Source: Anopheles merus (lineage: Eukaryota; Arthropoda; Insecta; Diptera; Culicidae). Taken from it: a DNA stretch of 64,000 bases. Below the pieces are notes generated by a model, which saw only the letters and a program-made list of their open reading frames with translations, searched no databases and was not told the DNA's origin. The stretch is from assembly GCF_017562075.2 (NCBI RefSeq), contig NW_024427705.1:16507-80506 (forward strand). Direction: 5' to 3'. The position numbers and the translations under genes were made by a program. This document shows, piece by piece, positions 11,317 to 21,489 of the stretch (within the stretch, counting starts at the first letter, position 1; each line of letters begins with the position of its first letter).

Positions 11317-11514
11317 ACGGGGGCGGTCCTGTGGTACAGTCGTCAACTCGAACGACTCAATAACATGGTCGACATGGGTTCATGCCTAGAATGGACCGTG
11401 TCACCGTAGCAAGGTCTGACTATCCGGCTGCGTGGTAATGAATTATGCTCAGCCTGTACGCGGCATTCGAGACTTATGTCCGCGTATGACGTTACGTCAA
11501 ATGGAAGAAGAATG
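11317..11514 (+). mobile_element. tRNA-derived SINE, family B
   Basis: The tRNA-like head has a GTGGTACAGTCG A-box region and GGTTCAAGCC B-box. The body differs from family A and ends in TGACGTTACGTCAAATGGAAGAAGAA. A perfect 11-bp target duplication AGATGCGGCTC (11306-11316, 11515-11525) fixes the borders. It inserted at the very 3' end of the decayed RTE-type LINE. Confidence 0.88.
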
Positions 11515-11653
11515 AGATGCGGCTCTAAACTGTTCATATATTTCATAGAACTTTCACATAGTTTTGCTCTTGGTAAAAATTTGGCTCTTCACGTGAAACT
11601 CTACGATTAATTTTTATAATTTTCCCCTTTCGGTCACAAAGAGAGTCGATGAT

Positions 11654-12778
11654 TTACCGTCTAGGTGGCCAAGTGCGTCGGGGTGTGGGAGTCATGGGAG
11701 TAGTTCTAGTGGGAGTCGTGGGAGTAGTTCTAGTGGGAGTCGTGGGAGTAGTTCTAGTGGGAGTCGTGGGAGTAGTTCTAGTGGGAGTAGTTGTCGTTGT
11801 AGTTGGAGTAGTAGTAGTTGTTGTTGTAGGTGGGGTTGTTGTAGTTGTCGTTGTAGTTGGAGTTGTAGTGGTTGTCGTTGTAGTTGGAGTAGTAGTAGTT
11901 GTCGTTGTAGTTGGAGTTGTAGTAGTTGTCGTTGTAGTTGGAGTTGTAGTGGTTGTCGTTGTAGTTGGGGTTGTTGTAGTAGTTGGAGTTGTAGTAGTTG
12001 TCGTTGTAGGTGCTGTTGTTGTAGTTGTCGTTGTAGGTGCCGTTGTTGTAGTAGTTTCCGTATTGGTTGAAGATATTGTCGTTATCGTTGAAGTTGAAAA
12101 AGTGATGGATGCAGTTGTAGAAGTTGTAGGAATGATGACCGTTGTAGTTGATATTATAGAGCCGGTTGTTTTTGGAAAACATGTTATACCATGATAACAC
12201 AGCTTGTTCTTTGCCAGTAGAGGAAAGGGACAGTAACAATTTCTCGTAGGCAATTTTGAGACAGGATGTTTAGTTTCGTAATTGTTACCAACATCATTCC
12301 AAGGGCAAGCGAGAGAAGGCCAAATGAAGTACTCTGAAATGAAGAAATCTCATATAACGGTGACATTGTGTAGGATATTTCGTCTTACGATATGGCTGTG
12401 TTGATAGAAGTGCTTCATTTGGATCTGCGTAATGTGATTGATAATCTCGAACATCATGCCGAGGACAGAGCCGTTTCCCATTAGAGGGATGCACTGAAGT
12501 TTTAGGTTGCGGCGGATTAAAATATCTTTTTTGCGTAAATTTCGCACACTGGAGATTGCTTCTGGAACATACTTTGGAACATATGCATTTGCGGTGTCAG
12601 TAACAGTCACTTTATTTGAGAATGATCCACTAAGTTCTTCACACTCTAGTTGGCTATTTGTAAGCAATCTGTTCGCCAAAACTAAGGTTAATAGCAGCAG
12701 GATGATCACACCAACAAAACAAGTAACACGCTTTCTTCTATTGCACCGTTGTATGCACGTGTATGCTAATGAACTCAT
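11654..12778 (-). pseudogene. Mucin-like membrane protein family, copy 1 (one frameshift)
   Basis: Two exons on the minus strand: 12778-12389 and 12333-11654, with a 55-nt GTAAGA...TTTCAG intron of phase 1. Exon 1 encodes a short basic N-terminus (RCNRRKRV, residues 11-18) and a hydrophobic segment of about 17 residues, so a type II membrane anchor or signal-anchor is likely. A polar stretch follows, ending in a DVRDYQSHY block. Exon 2 gives a four-Cys motif (C-x1-C-x10-C-x5-C) and then about 160 residues rich in Thr with Pro spacers, typical of O-glycosylated mucin stalks. One base is missing in the A6 run at 12527-12532 (copy 2 has A7); restoring phase there would connect exon 1 to the splice site. 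It may be a real pseudogene or a sequencing error. Function unknown. A plus-strand poly-Val frame over the same DNA is a shadow. Confidence 0.72.
11690..12060 (-). repeat. Thr-Pro coding minisatellite inside copy 1
   Basis: Imperfect tandem repeats, mostly 24-27 bp, read on the minus strand as runs of seven or eight Thr codons followed by Pro; the distal part (11690-11780) is a 27-bp unit coding PTRTTPTTP-like sequence. Copy 2 has only a short Thr-rich tract at the same place, so this array expanded in copy 1 or contracted elsewhere. Confidence 0.8.
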
Positions 12779-12920
12779 ATTGAAATAGCTAACCAGCCAC
12801 CACGAAAGAGCGTCAACGAAAAACTCATGTTTACAAGCACGCGATATGCCTTTATAATAAAACCCAAGACTCTATCACAATGTTGCTGTATCGTTTCAGA
12901 CGTGTCGACTAAATACGGAA
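12779..12920 (-). promoter_or_regulatory. Promoter region of mucin-like copy 1
   Basis: The minus strand carries TTATAAAGG (plus coordinates 12850-12858) about 70 bp upstream of the ATG. A TTTAGTCGACACGTCTGAAA block lies further upstream, ending near 12913. Both are conserved upstream of copy 2 at the same spacing, including the GTGGCTGGTTAG leader just before the start codon. Confidence 0.6.
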
Positions 12921-13409
12921 ACTTAATTATAAACAATGTTGAGATATTCTTCGTGCGATGTCGCGACTATTTTTTTGCTTGTACAATATGACCTCACTGC
13001 GAATACGTTTGCGTACCAACTACTGGTTTCGCTCTCAATAGTTCTGTTGTAAGACAGGTCGAGAACGTGATGAATAAAAACGACGCAGAAACATTTTGCA
13101 GGAACCTTAATGAATCAAACTGAAATTCATCGCGTTACACTGTTTCTAGATGATGTTCACAATTTCCGCTACAATTTTTATCGATAATTTTCTTAATTTT
13201 CTAATTTTCTTTTCCAAACATATGGATGACAACATTTGCATTTGCAAGAAATCGAATAGTGACAAATGATATAGTTATCGATTGACTCCAAAAGGGCTTT
13301 TCGCTGAATTATGCGATACATAATGTATGAGAAGTACATACACGTACTGACGGTAATTTAGTAGTAGTAGAAGTCATATTAAAGAAGATATATTTACTTT
13401 CAATTAAAC
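12921..13409. other. Upstream flank of copy 1; no gene seen
   Basis: AT-rich; no coding frame or repeat structure was recognised before the SINE at 13410. Confidence 0.4.
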
Positions 13410-13614
13410 TTCTTCTTCTTTGACACAACAACCGCTGTCGATCAAGGCCTGCCAAGTACCCACTAGTGAAGTGAGCTTGACTTTCAGTGACTTATTGTTA
13501 CCATAGCAGGATAGTCAGTCCTACGTATGGGGGCACGGTCTATTCGGGACTTGAACCCATGACGGTCATGTTGTTACGTCGTACGAGTTGACGACTGTAC
13601 CACCAGACCGGCCC
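13410..13614 (-). mobile_element. tRNA-derived SINE, family A
   Basis: A full-length reverse-orientation copy, nearly identical to the one at 3474-3679: a CTT-rich tail on the left, then the body, then the tRNA-like head ending GACCGGCCC. No target duplication was found by eye; the right flank is a DNA-element tail, so one flank may have been lost. Confidence 0.85.
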
Positions 13615-13624
13615 TTTTCTGTAA

Positions 13625-13776
13625 AAAATACCTTTAAATCGGTAAATAAAAAATAGCACTACATAATACGATGGTTTATCGTTCAAAATAATGTCACTTT
13701 CATTAAAAATAATAAAAAATTGTAATGTAGGAGCAGTTTTTGTGAAACTGATGCCCAATACTGGGTCATTTACCCT
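13625..13776. mobile_element. DNA element A, 3' end fragment
   Basis: About 150 bp that match the right ends of the elements at 35105-38421 and 52736-53804 (blocks such as TAATACGATGGTTTATCG and the terminal TTTACCCTAG). The left part is absent, with the SINE next to the break. The terminal repeat has decayed. Confidence 0.7.
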
Positions 13777-14007
13777 AGTTCGTTTATCCAACGCTCTCAC
13801 GATTTTCAACTTTTTTTCTAGTGTGCGCACTGTGCAACATTGTTCAGTGTGTGCCTTTTGTGCTCGTTTTGACTAGGTTTGGAATCTAATTCATCGTTTT
13901 GGTCTGTGGATTCAGTGAAATATTAATGTCTTTGTTGTGGCGTCAAACGTCGCTTGTGGCCGCGATTAGTTTTTTTGACAATCAGTGTGTATGCGTGCAA
14001 CCTTTGT

Positions 14008-14772
14008 AATGGCGCTTAGTTGTCCGGCTTGTAATGTTGTTGCAGACGACTGTAGAAAAGTGTACCACTACAAGTACATCGGACTGGCGAATAGCATAAT
14101 CAAGGAACTATAGCGCCTTGGTTCTCAACTGCTTTGGTCTTGTAAGACTTGTAAAGACATATACGAAGGTAGCTTTTCGGTCCTTCTTGGTGAAATCGAA
14201 ACCCGATTCAATGCGCCTAAGAATGAACTATTGGAATTTAAACATAGTGAAGTGTCTAAACATCTGATGTTTGTCCAGTCGTGAACGTCTTGTCTAGCCT
14301 CAGCAACACTAACACTGCTACACCGGAGGTTCGATATACATGGGAGACCCGCTCTGCCAATCGAAATAACCTTGCTCACCGGGACACAGCTGTTAATCCA
14401 CCTAAACGCAGGCTTGTTAATAGATCGCTCCCTGCAGTACCATCACTTATGATTGGGACTGCCTCAGTATCACCTTCTCGGCCATTCAGAGCTGTTCCAA
14501 TTAGCGGGCCTAAATTTTGGCTCTTTCTCATCCGAATCGCACCTGAAGTAACCAAAGAGCAGGTGCTGGCACTAATACATACGCACATGGACACTGATGA
14601 CATCAATATCTTTCCGCTGCTGCCACACGGGCGGGATGTTGGCTCTCTCACTTTCATGTCGTACAAAGTTGGGCTCCCCATCAATCTTCGTAACAAGGCT
14701 CTGAGCCCAGCTTCGTGGCCTATGGGACTGGTGTTTAGGGAATTCATCGATACTGGTCGCCCGAACTGGTAG
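14008..14772 (+). pseudogene. CR1-type ORF1 (gag-like), frame-broken
   Basis: Starts at an ATG near 14009 with CPACNVVADDC, and CKTCKD follows about 45 residues later after an in-frame stop. The Cys pattern suggests a PHD-like finger. After a frame change near 14280, 163 codons remain open. These include PKFWLFLIRIAPEVTKEQV and SLTFMSYKVGLPINLRNKAL, which resemble the conserved C-terminal domain of T1/Q ORF1 proteins that bind element RNA. It lies directly upstream of the endonuclease, as expected. Confidence 0.7.
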
Positions 14773-14954
14773 TTTTGGCGTCCTCCAACAAATCCCTTAG
14801 GGCACCAACACCATCAACCTTTGCCTCACCAACACCAACAAATGCAAGAGAACACACTCGCAGAACCACTTTCGACGGAGACACACAGTTCGGAACAAAC
14901 ATAAACAATCGTAACTCATCTGTCTTTCCTGTCAATCGACAAAAGCCTCCTGCT

Positions 14955-15417
14955 TACATGTACGATTTACTATCAAAATGCTCGTGGCCTACGAACAAAG
15001 GTTAATGATCTTCACTTGGCCGTGTCAGAAAGTGATTACTAAATAGTTGTCCTGACTAAAACGTGGCTACATGATGGTGTTATGTCAGAAATGTTGTTTG
15101 GAAATGAATATGTAGTGTTCCGCACCGATAGAAGCTTATCAAATAGTTCACAAAGTGATGGCGATGGTGTGCTAGTGGCCGTATCGACCACGCTGAAATC
15201 ACAACAATCCGAAGAGCCCTTAGACTCATTAGAAATGGTATGGATAAAGGTTTATTTGGCTAAGGGGGTGCTCAACGTAGCTTTATACCGACAATATCAC
15301 ATAGTCAACCGTTCACTTCATTTACGATATATAAACCGCATACAGAAGAGTATTTGTCTAAACCCTAAAAAAAAATGGAGTTACGTGTATTCGAAGATAT
15401 CAAAAAGCACGGAATAA
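14955..15417 (+). pseudogene. CR1-type ORF2: endonuclease fragment
   Basis: YYQNARGLRTKVNDL (bases from about 14967) is the classic first motif of CR1/Jockey APE endonucleases. It is followed by LTKTWLHDGV (E of the usual TETW is replaced) and FRTDRS...GVLVAVS. At least one stop and a frame change occur within it. The catalytic GDFN and SDH motifs are not found downstream, so the domain is incomplete. Confidence 0.75.
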
Positions 15418-15989
15418 AATTTTGAGGTTACGGAATGAAATTTGCTATAAGGGAAAAAGAAGCTAGCAATGATCTCGACATTGCTAATATATGAGCATGC
15501 CGAATCTCAGATGCTTATGATAGTCGTGTGTCCTCTACCACGGATATCAATCACGCCATCCAGCATACACCTGTTCAAGCAATAAATAGGCTAAATATTA
15601 TAGTAGATGAGGAAAAAATATGACGCGACATGCTATACGTCTTATAAGATGACCGGAGAGTTCTGAGATTTCCTATAGAACGAAGACAAGGCGAAAGTGA
15701 TTTTTCTAGCAATTTGCTAAATGGTGAAATAGATGCGCCAAGACTACTTAGTAAAATATATGTTCACGTACCAAGACCTTCTTCAAGACATCATTGGTTC
15801 ATTTGATGCGTAAATATTATTGTGACGTTCCACTCATACAAAACTATATCTGCCATGGCACGCAGTTTCCATTTATACTACTCTTATTTTGATTTTAACT
15901 TGTCATCTAAAACGCGCCGCTGCCAAAGATCTCGCTAGATCTACTACACGCACTCTCTATACTGCAGCTATAACAGGTTTCGATACGGC

Positions 15990-17461
15990 ACATATTTGAG
16001 TAATTTTCAACGTAACCTCTGCAGGTGGCCTGACTCGTTTTGGCGCTTCTACAAGAGCAAAACAAAATCCACGCATACGACGAAATCTATTACGTACAAA
16101 GGAGCAACAAGTGCCAACACTAATGAAATGTGCAATCTCTTCGTGGATCGCTTCGCAGATTGCTTTTCACCGGCTGGCGCAATTAACATCAGTACTCTTT
16201 TTATAGACAGTGAGATCGTTTTATCAGCCCTAATGCAACTAAAGCCTTCCTTCGTTCCTGGACCCGACGGAATACCTTCTACAGTGCTGAAACGTTGTCA
16301 AACGACAGTAGCACCTATCCTTGCAAAAATGTTTAATGCATCGCTGCCTAATGGCTACTTTTCCAAAACATGGAGGAAATCTTGGATGGTTCCTATTTAT
16401 AAAAAGGGCGACAGGACAGATGCCATCAACTATCGGGGTATTACATCTTTGTGTGCCATTGCCAAGGTGTTCGAACTAATGATACACAAACATCTGCTAT
16501 ATGCATGCCGCAGCTACCTAAGCCCATATCAACCAGGATTCGTGCCAAAAAAGTCGACTACCACGAACCTGGTTGAATTAGTAACCTATTACCCAAGGCA
16601 AATTGATGCCGGAGCTCAAGTCGATGCAATTTATACAGATCTGAAAGCAGCATTCGACTCTCTTCCGCACGCAATTCTTCTCGCTAAACTCGATAAGCTA
16701 AGAGTTCCCAGCTCGCTCGTACAGTGGCTTAAGTTTTGCCTAATTAATCGCACATAATTCGTGAAAATTGATAAGCACATGTCCTAAGAAATAGTCAGCG
16801 GCTCGGGTGTGCCACAAGGAAGCAATATTGGTCCGCTTCTCTTCATATTGTTCATCAACGATGTTACCCTCGCTTTACCTCCCGACAGTGTCAGTCTGTT
16901 TGCCGACGATGCAAAATTTTTCGCTCTATACATAACACAGGTAATTGTATATTCCTGCAAGACTGCTTCGAAGTCTTCTGTTCGTGGTGCAAGCGCAATG
17001 GACTGACTATCTACATCGAGAAATGCTTCTGTGTGTCTTTTAGTCGATGCAGGAGCCCAGTTACTGATACCTACTGCATGGACGGCACTGCAGTAAATCG
17101 ACAAAATCATGCTAAAGACCTGGGCGTTATTCTTGATTCAAGTTTGAACTTTAAACAGCATATCGATGACGTTATAGCCAGAGGAAACCAACTACTGGGC
17201 GTGGTTATCCGGACAACTAATGAATTCCACAACCCCATGTGCATCAAAGCTGTCTACAATAGTATCTTTCGTTCGGTTCGGGAATATTCGTGCGTAGTGT
17301 GGAGCCCAACTACTGCTTGCTCAATTGCTCGACTTGTTTCGACTTCAACATCTCAACTCAGTGCTTCAAGGAACGTCTCCGGCTTCTGCCGTGGCCGTAG
17401 TGAATTGCGATTTTATTTTTCTATGTATTTTTTTTTCGTAATGCACTGTTACTTATCTTAA
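15990..17461 (+). pseudogene. CR1-type ORF2: reverse transcriptase
   Basis: The frame at 15996-16757 carries SFVPGPDGIPSTVLK, WRKSWMVPIYKKGDRTDAINYRGIT, QPGFVPKKSTTTNLVE and IYTDLKAAFDSLPH (first catalytic Asp). After a stop near 16756 it resumes in another frame with SGVPQGSNIGPLLFILFINDV and SLFADDAKFFA (catalytic Asp pair near 16900). A C-terminal part follows at 17033-17350. Two or more frameshifts and stops make it inactive. Confidence 0.85.
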
Positions 17462-17520
17462 TTAGGGCATACGGCCCGTTGAAGATTAAAAATAAATAAT
17501 AATAATAGTAATAATAATGA

Positions 17521-17919
17521 TAGTCTCAATGAGGTCCTTCGTTTTTCGATTGTATGAGCGTCTACTAGCATTAGTTTAGCATTTAAGATATTATTGTATT
17601 TTATATTTATCTCTTTTTGAGCTGAAGTTGGCGGACAAGTATAGACAAATAAATAAATGACCAAAGTTTAGAACACCAGTTCCAAAAATTAATAAAATTA
17701 CAACGCATAAGTGTTTTTACATACTGGTCTGATATTTGCTCATGCTGAGTCGAAGAGTATCCTCATCGATGCGTGAAAACGATACACGAGGTTTAATGTA
17801 TTGTGCAGGAAACCTCAAAGTTCATTATATATATCATACATCATATCATATATAGTATAATCATTATAAAATTTCCAATTTAGGACGACTACCACTGAAG
17901 ATATGTGTAAATATCATGA
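17521..17919. other. Intergenic, no gene seen
   Basis: AT-rich, with ATATC/TATAT-rich short repeats near 17825-17870. Nothing else is supported. Confidence 0.4.
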
Positions 17920-17930
17920 ACTGCTTTGCT

Positions 17931-18012
17931 TCTTCTTCTTTTTGGCTCAACAACCGTTGTCGGTCAACGCCTGCATGTTCCACTTATGGGGTTGGCTTTC
18001 AATGACTTTTGG
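17931..18012 (-). mobile_element. SINE family A, 5'-truncated
   Basis: Only the CTT-rich tail and the distal body remain; the tRNA-like head is missing. The 11-bp duplication ACTGCTTTGCT (17920-17930 and 18013-18023) flanks it. The truncation therefore happened during insertion, as with LINE-style target-primed integration, rather than by later deletion. Confidence 0.8.
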
Positions 18013-18106
18013 ACTGCTTTGCTTAGTATAATTTTATTTAAGTGTTCCCTTATTTGCACTACTAAGTTTCGAAAGAAGCTCGTTAAGCCCGCGTGGAGGA
18101 CGCGTG

Positions 18107-18108
<2 letters not shown>

Positions 18109-18190
<82 letters not shown>

Positions 18191-18194
18191 TTAA
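18109..18194. repeat. (TAA)n microsatellite
   Basis: About 28 uninterrupted AAT units, continued beyond the embedded MITE at 18197-18582 by more TAA/TGA units up to about 18606. Confidence 0.95.
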
Positions 18195-18196
18195 TA

Positions 18197-18582
18197 CAGG
18201 CGTCCCCCGAGTTACGACCCTCTCGAGTTACGACGATTCGCAGATACGACGATTTTGATTTTGACATTGAAAAGTTGTCATCGAGAAGAAATTGATGTAT
18301 ATTTTTGAATTTCCGAGCTGATAACCGTTACACACACATTTCCAAAGATTCCACAACTACCCGATATTGAATATCTATATCGTGTAAACGACTTTTTGTG
18401 TAAAATTTATACATTATCGAACATTATTTCAAATAAAAAACACGATATAATAGATTTCGACTCTTCAACTTCGGTTATAAACTTTACATTGACAATTATT
18501 CGACATACGACTTTTTCGACTTACGCCTTGCGTTGGGACTTTTTTTCGGTCCCAAATACAGTCGTATCTCGGGGGACACCTG
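18197..18582. mobile_element. MITE in the (TAA)n tract, pogo/Tigger-like ends
   Basis: Terminal inverted repeats of 20 or more bp (CAGGCGTCCCCCGAGTTAC against CAGGTGTCCCCCGAGATAC) with TA on both sides (18195-18196, 18583-18584). The element is 386 bp, non-coding, with internal TTACGAC/TACGACTTTT motifs. End sequence and TA target fit the Tc1/mariner/pogo superfamily; pogo/Tigger relationship is an inference from the CAGGCGTCCCC start. Confidence 0.8.
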
Positions 18583-18606
18583 TAATAATAATAATGATAA
18601 TAATAT

Positions 18607-19721
18607 TCCTGTTGCTGCGTGAGCAACATTGAAGAATAGACTTACTACTACGAACACGTATTCTACAGTATACGCTATTAATACAGCACGCCTCCGTGCT
18701 GGCGTATATCAAATTTCAGTTAAATTATAGCGAATTTTCGTGTAAATTGGCATTAAGTCTTAGGTGTGTAGGTATGTAGCTTTCAACGGCTTTATCAATT
18801 AAATTAGTTATTTGATCCGATTCCAACTGAAGAATACAATTTTACATCTTTTAAAATATTTTATTTAATTGAACCTAAAGGGAATTAAATTTGGATTTGA
18901 CAATTTATGTGTCAAATCAGTACAATTTACTCAAAGAATTGTCAAATTTAGAATATCGCGTGTAACGAAATCGCGTGCATCGAATACGGCGTTCCGTAGA
19001 CAATCAAGACTCTGAGCATGACCAATCGTGTAATAGTAGCGTTCCGTAGACAAGTAAGACTCTGATCATGGCCAATTACCCAGGTTCGACTTCGATAGCA
19101 CACGCACACGCGTAGCAATTTACTACTTTATGATGATTTAATGGTACAAAAAATCTTGTTTAAATATGATAACGGTAACAATATGCATTATATTTATATT
19201 GTCCGCCTGTATATTGTGAGGGATTCTCTAGTATATTTTCATGTACGTTGTAACAGTTCATTAGAAAAATAAACGCACAGCTCCTAACATTTATCAGCTT
19301 ATTTTTTCACGCATTTTTGATTTATGTAGCTTTAATAGAAAAATAATGTAAATCAGGTATCATCAGCCGTACCATGCCTAGGCTAACTAAACAAACGTGC
19401 CTTCGGTTGATACAAGTTGAGTAAAACTACACCGTTTCTTTTATTCGAATAAGTGTTCCACGTGCCGCTTGGTATGAAGCACGTGCTGCATTTGATCAGT
19501 GCAGAAGCGAGTGCCATGATTGAGTTCCACGCTATCGATAGAACCAACTGCTACTGCACTGTTATCGTTGCTGACGTTCCGATGCATCCTCAACGTGTGT
19601 GCAGTTTGTATTCCGTTGTTTACGCGCAATACAATATATGTAATTTTTCCTTTCAAGGGCTTTATCAACTGAATCATATTTTTTAATCACAATTAACCCC
19701 CGACGGCCGTCAGTGCTTTTA
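18607..19721. other. Intergenic; one short 50-bp tandem duplication
   Basis: At 18990-19079 a segment (GCGTTCCGTAGACAA...AAGACTCTGA) is present twice with a 50-bp period. No coding evidence elsewhere. Confidence 0.5.
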
Positions 19722-19734
19722 AAATTGTGATACC

Positions 19735-19936
19735 TTCTTCTTCTTTGGCTCAACAACCGATGCCGGTCAAGGCCTGCCAACCCACTTGTGGGGTTGGCTT
19801 TCAGTGACTTATTGATTTCCCCCCATAGTAGGATAGTCAGTCTTACGTATGGCGGCACGGTCTATTTGGGGCTTGAACCCATGACGGGCATGTTGTTAAG
19901 TCGTACGAGTTGACGACTGTACCATGAGACCGGCTC
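19735..19936 (-). mobile_element. tRNA-derived SINE, family A variant
   Basis: Full copy with perfect 13-bp target duplication AAATTGTGATACC (19722-19734, 19937-19949). The body differs from other copies (CCCACTTGTGGGGTTGGC in place of the ACTAGTGAAGTGAGC segment), as does the truncated copy at 17931, so these two form a sub-family. Confidence 0.88.
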
Positions 19937-19949
19937 AAATTGTGATACC

Positions 19950-20457
19950 ATCCGGTAGATAATCTTTCGGAGCATCGATCAAGTTTTTATAATGGAAGTT
20001 TATCATACTTTGTTTGCACTGAGCAAAATGTTAAATAAACATTACAAACATAATTCAATAATGTGTAAACAGTGAAAAAGCTTCATGATGCTTGGAAAAA
20101 TGATTGTTTATGTTCGTTATCAAGTTGGCGATGTTTCTATTTTTTTCGCTTAACGACCATCGCAGTTATGCCGTACTTATCGTTAACAGATACTAAAGTT
20201 GGTCATCTATTTTTTCGAGTTATGTTTTAGATGGGTCGATGTTTGCAACAACATTCTAAACATACTGTTAAATCGACATCTTGTCAACACCAAATATTTG
20301 TACTAAAAAAAAAGATATTATTTTATTCAAAACTAGATCGTTATACCTTGGATTAAACGAGCAATAGATTCAACTATGGCGATACGTATAACAATGATAA
20401 AACAACAAGTGCAGTATGACAAGGACAAGAATAACATTATCTATTAAAACATTGCTT
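19950..20457. other. Upstream flank of mucin-like copy 2
   Basis: AT-rich, no gene or repeat structure recognised. Confidence 0.4.
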
Positions 20458-20587
20458 CCATATTTAGTCGACACGTCTGAAACGATACAAGAACAGTATG
20501 GTGAGGGGTTGAGTATTATTATAAAAGCATGTCACATGCTCGTTAGTTTTTCTTAGACGCTGTTGGTGGCTGGTTAGTGGTATCAAT
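20458..20587 (+). promoter_or_regulatory. Promoter region of mucin-like copy 2
   Basis: Shares with copy 1 the TTTAGTCGACACGTCTGAAA block (from 20464), a TATA box ATTATAAAA (20518-20526), and the GGTGGCTGGTTAG leader ending in TCAATATG. The TATA box lies about 65-70 bp before the ATG, with an initiator-like TTAGTT about 25 bp after it. Confidence 0.62.
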
Positions 20588-21407
20588 ATGAGTTCATTAG
20601 CATACACGTGCATACAACGGTGCAATAGAAGAAAACGTGTTACTTGTTGTGTTGCTGTGATCTTTCTGCTATCAATGTTTTTTTAGTGCACAAATCGCTT
20701 ACAGAAAACCAAATTGAATGTGAAAAAAGTAGTGCATGTTCAAATAAAGTGATTGAAAGTAAAGCCGTAACTTCAACTGATCCCAGCTCCAATGTGCGAA
20801 ATTTACGCAAAAAAAGATATTTAAGTCCTCCACAACCAGGACCGTCAGTGCGGCAAACTTATGAGAAACAGTTCTGTCCTCAGCAAAATGTTCGTGATTA
20901 TCAATCATATTACGTCGATCCTAAACAAGGTCACCAGTCAAATGGGACACTGCCTGCAATACAGCCATATCGTAAGATAGATCCATCGCAATACTGCAAT
21001 GCCAAACGCAATACGACGGAATAATGTAGGAATTATTCGTTTCAGAGTACTCCATCGGACCTTCCTGGAATTATCAAGAAATGGCAATGAATGGAATTTA
21101 CAATCAAGAAACAAAGCAGCCTATGACAAAAATGCGTGAAAGAAACTGCTACTGTCCTTTTCCGCTACTAGCAAAGAACAAGCTGTGTTATCATGGCATA
21201 ACTTGTTTTCCTAAAACAACTACCTTAGGCATCACTACTACATCTACTACAACTGCAGCTACCACATCTTCAACTGCAACAGAATCTACTACAACTCCAC
21301 CAACGACGACAACAACTACAACAGTACCTTCAGAACCCAACCAACAATTTCTAATATTTTTGACGCCGCGTGAACGTCGTGCGCAGTTTCAAGCCACGTG
21401 GGGTTGA
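20588..21407 (+). pseudogene. Mucin-like membrane protein family, copy 2 (one frameshift)
   Basis: Exon 1 is 20588-20971, the intron 20972-21045 (74 nt, GTAAGA...TTTCAG, phase 1) and exon 2 21046-21407. The first 24 codons are almost identical to copy 1, including the basic RCNRRKRV stretch before a hydrophobic segment. A T7 run at 20678-20684 lacks one base relative to the phase of the rest and creates an early TAG. Downstream codons then match copy 1 again (NQIECEKSS, NLRKKRYLSPPQPGPSV, NVRDYQSYYVDP). Exon 2 carries the same four-Cys motif and a shorter Thr-rich tract, and ends after a PRERRAQFQATWG tail. An AATAAA lies at 21483. Whether it is a pseudogene or a functional gene with a base-calling error cannot be decided here. 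Confidence 0.72.
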
Positions 21408-21489
21408 ATCTCGCCAAGCAATTTCCGACGTTTTGCGAGAGCGCGCGATGACTCACATGCCAGATAAGTTCTTAGCCCATAAAATAAAA

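Larger units (their letters stand above)
13790..17520 (+). mobile_element. CR1-clade (T1/Q-like) LINE, decayed but nearly full span
   Basis: Contains in order a Cys-rich ORF1 start, an ORF1 RRM-like block, endonuclease and reverse transcriptase, and ends in a (TAA)n-like tail at about 17490-17520. Reading frames are broken in several places. The segment 15420-15990 between endonuclease and RT has no readable protein and is either highly decayed or holds an insertion. Confidence 0.82.

Noticed and set aside
11649..12194. Plus-strand 181-codon frame rich in Val and Gly
   Set aside because: It is the reverse complement of the Thr-rich exon; the minus strand has conserved Cys, intron and paralogues, the plus strand has none.
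18109..18258. Poly-Asn and poly-Ile frames
   Set aside because: Direct translation of the (TAA)n microsatellite.
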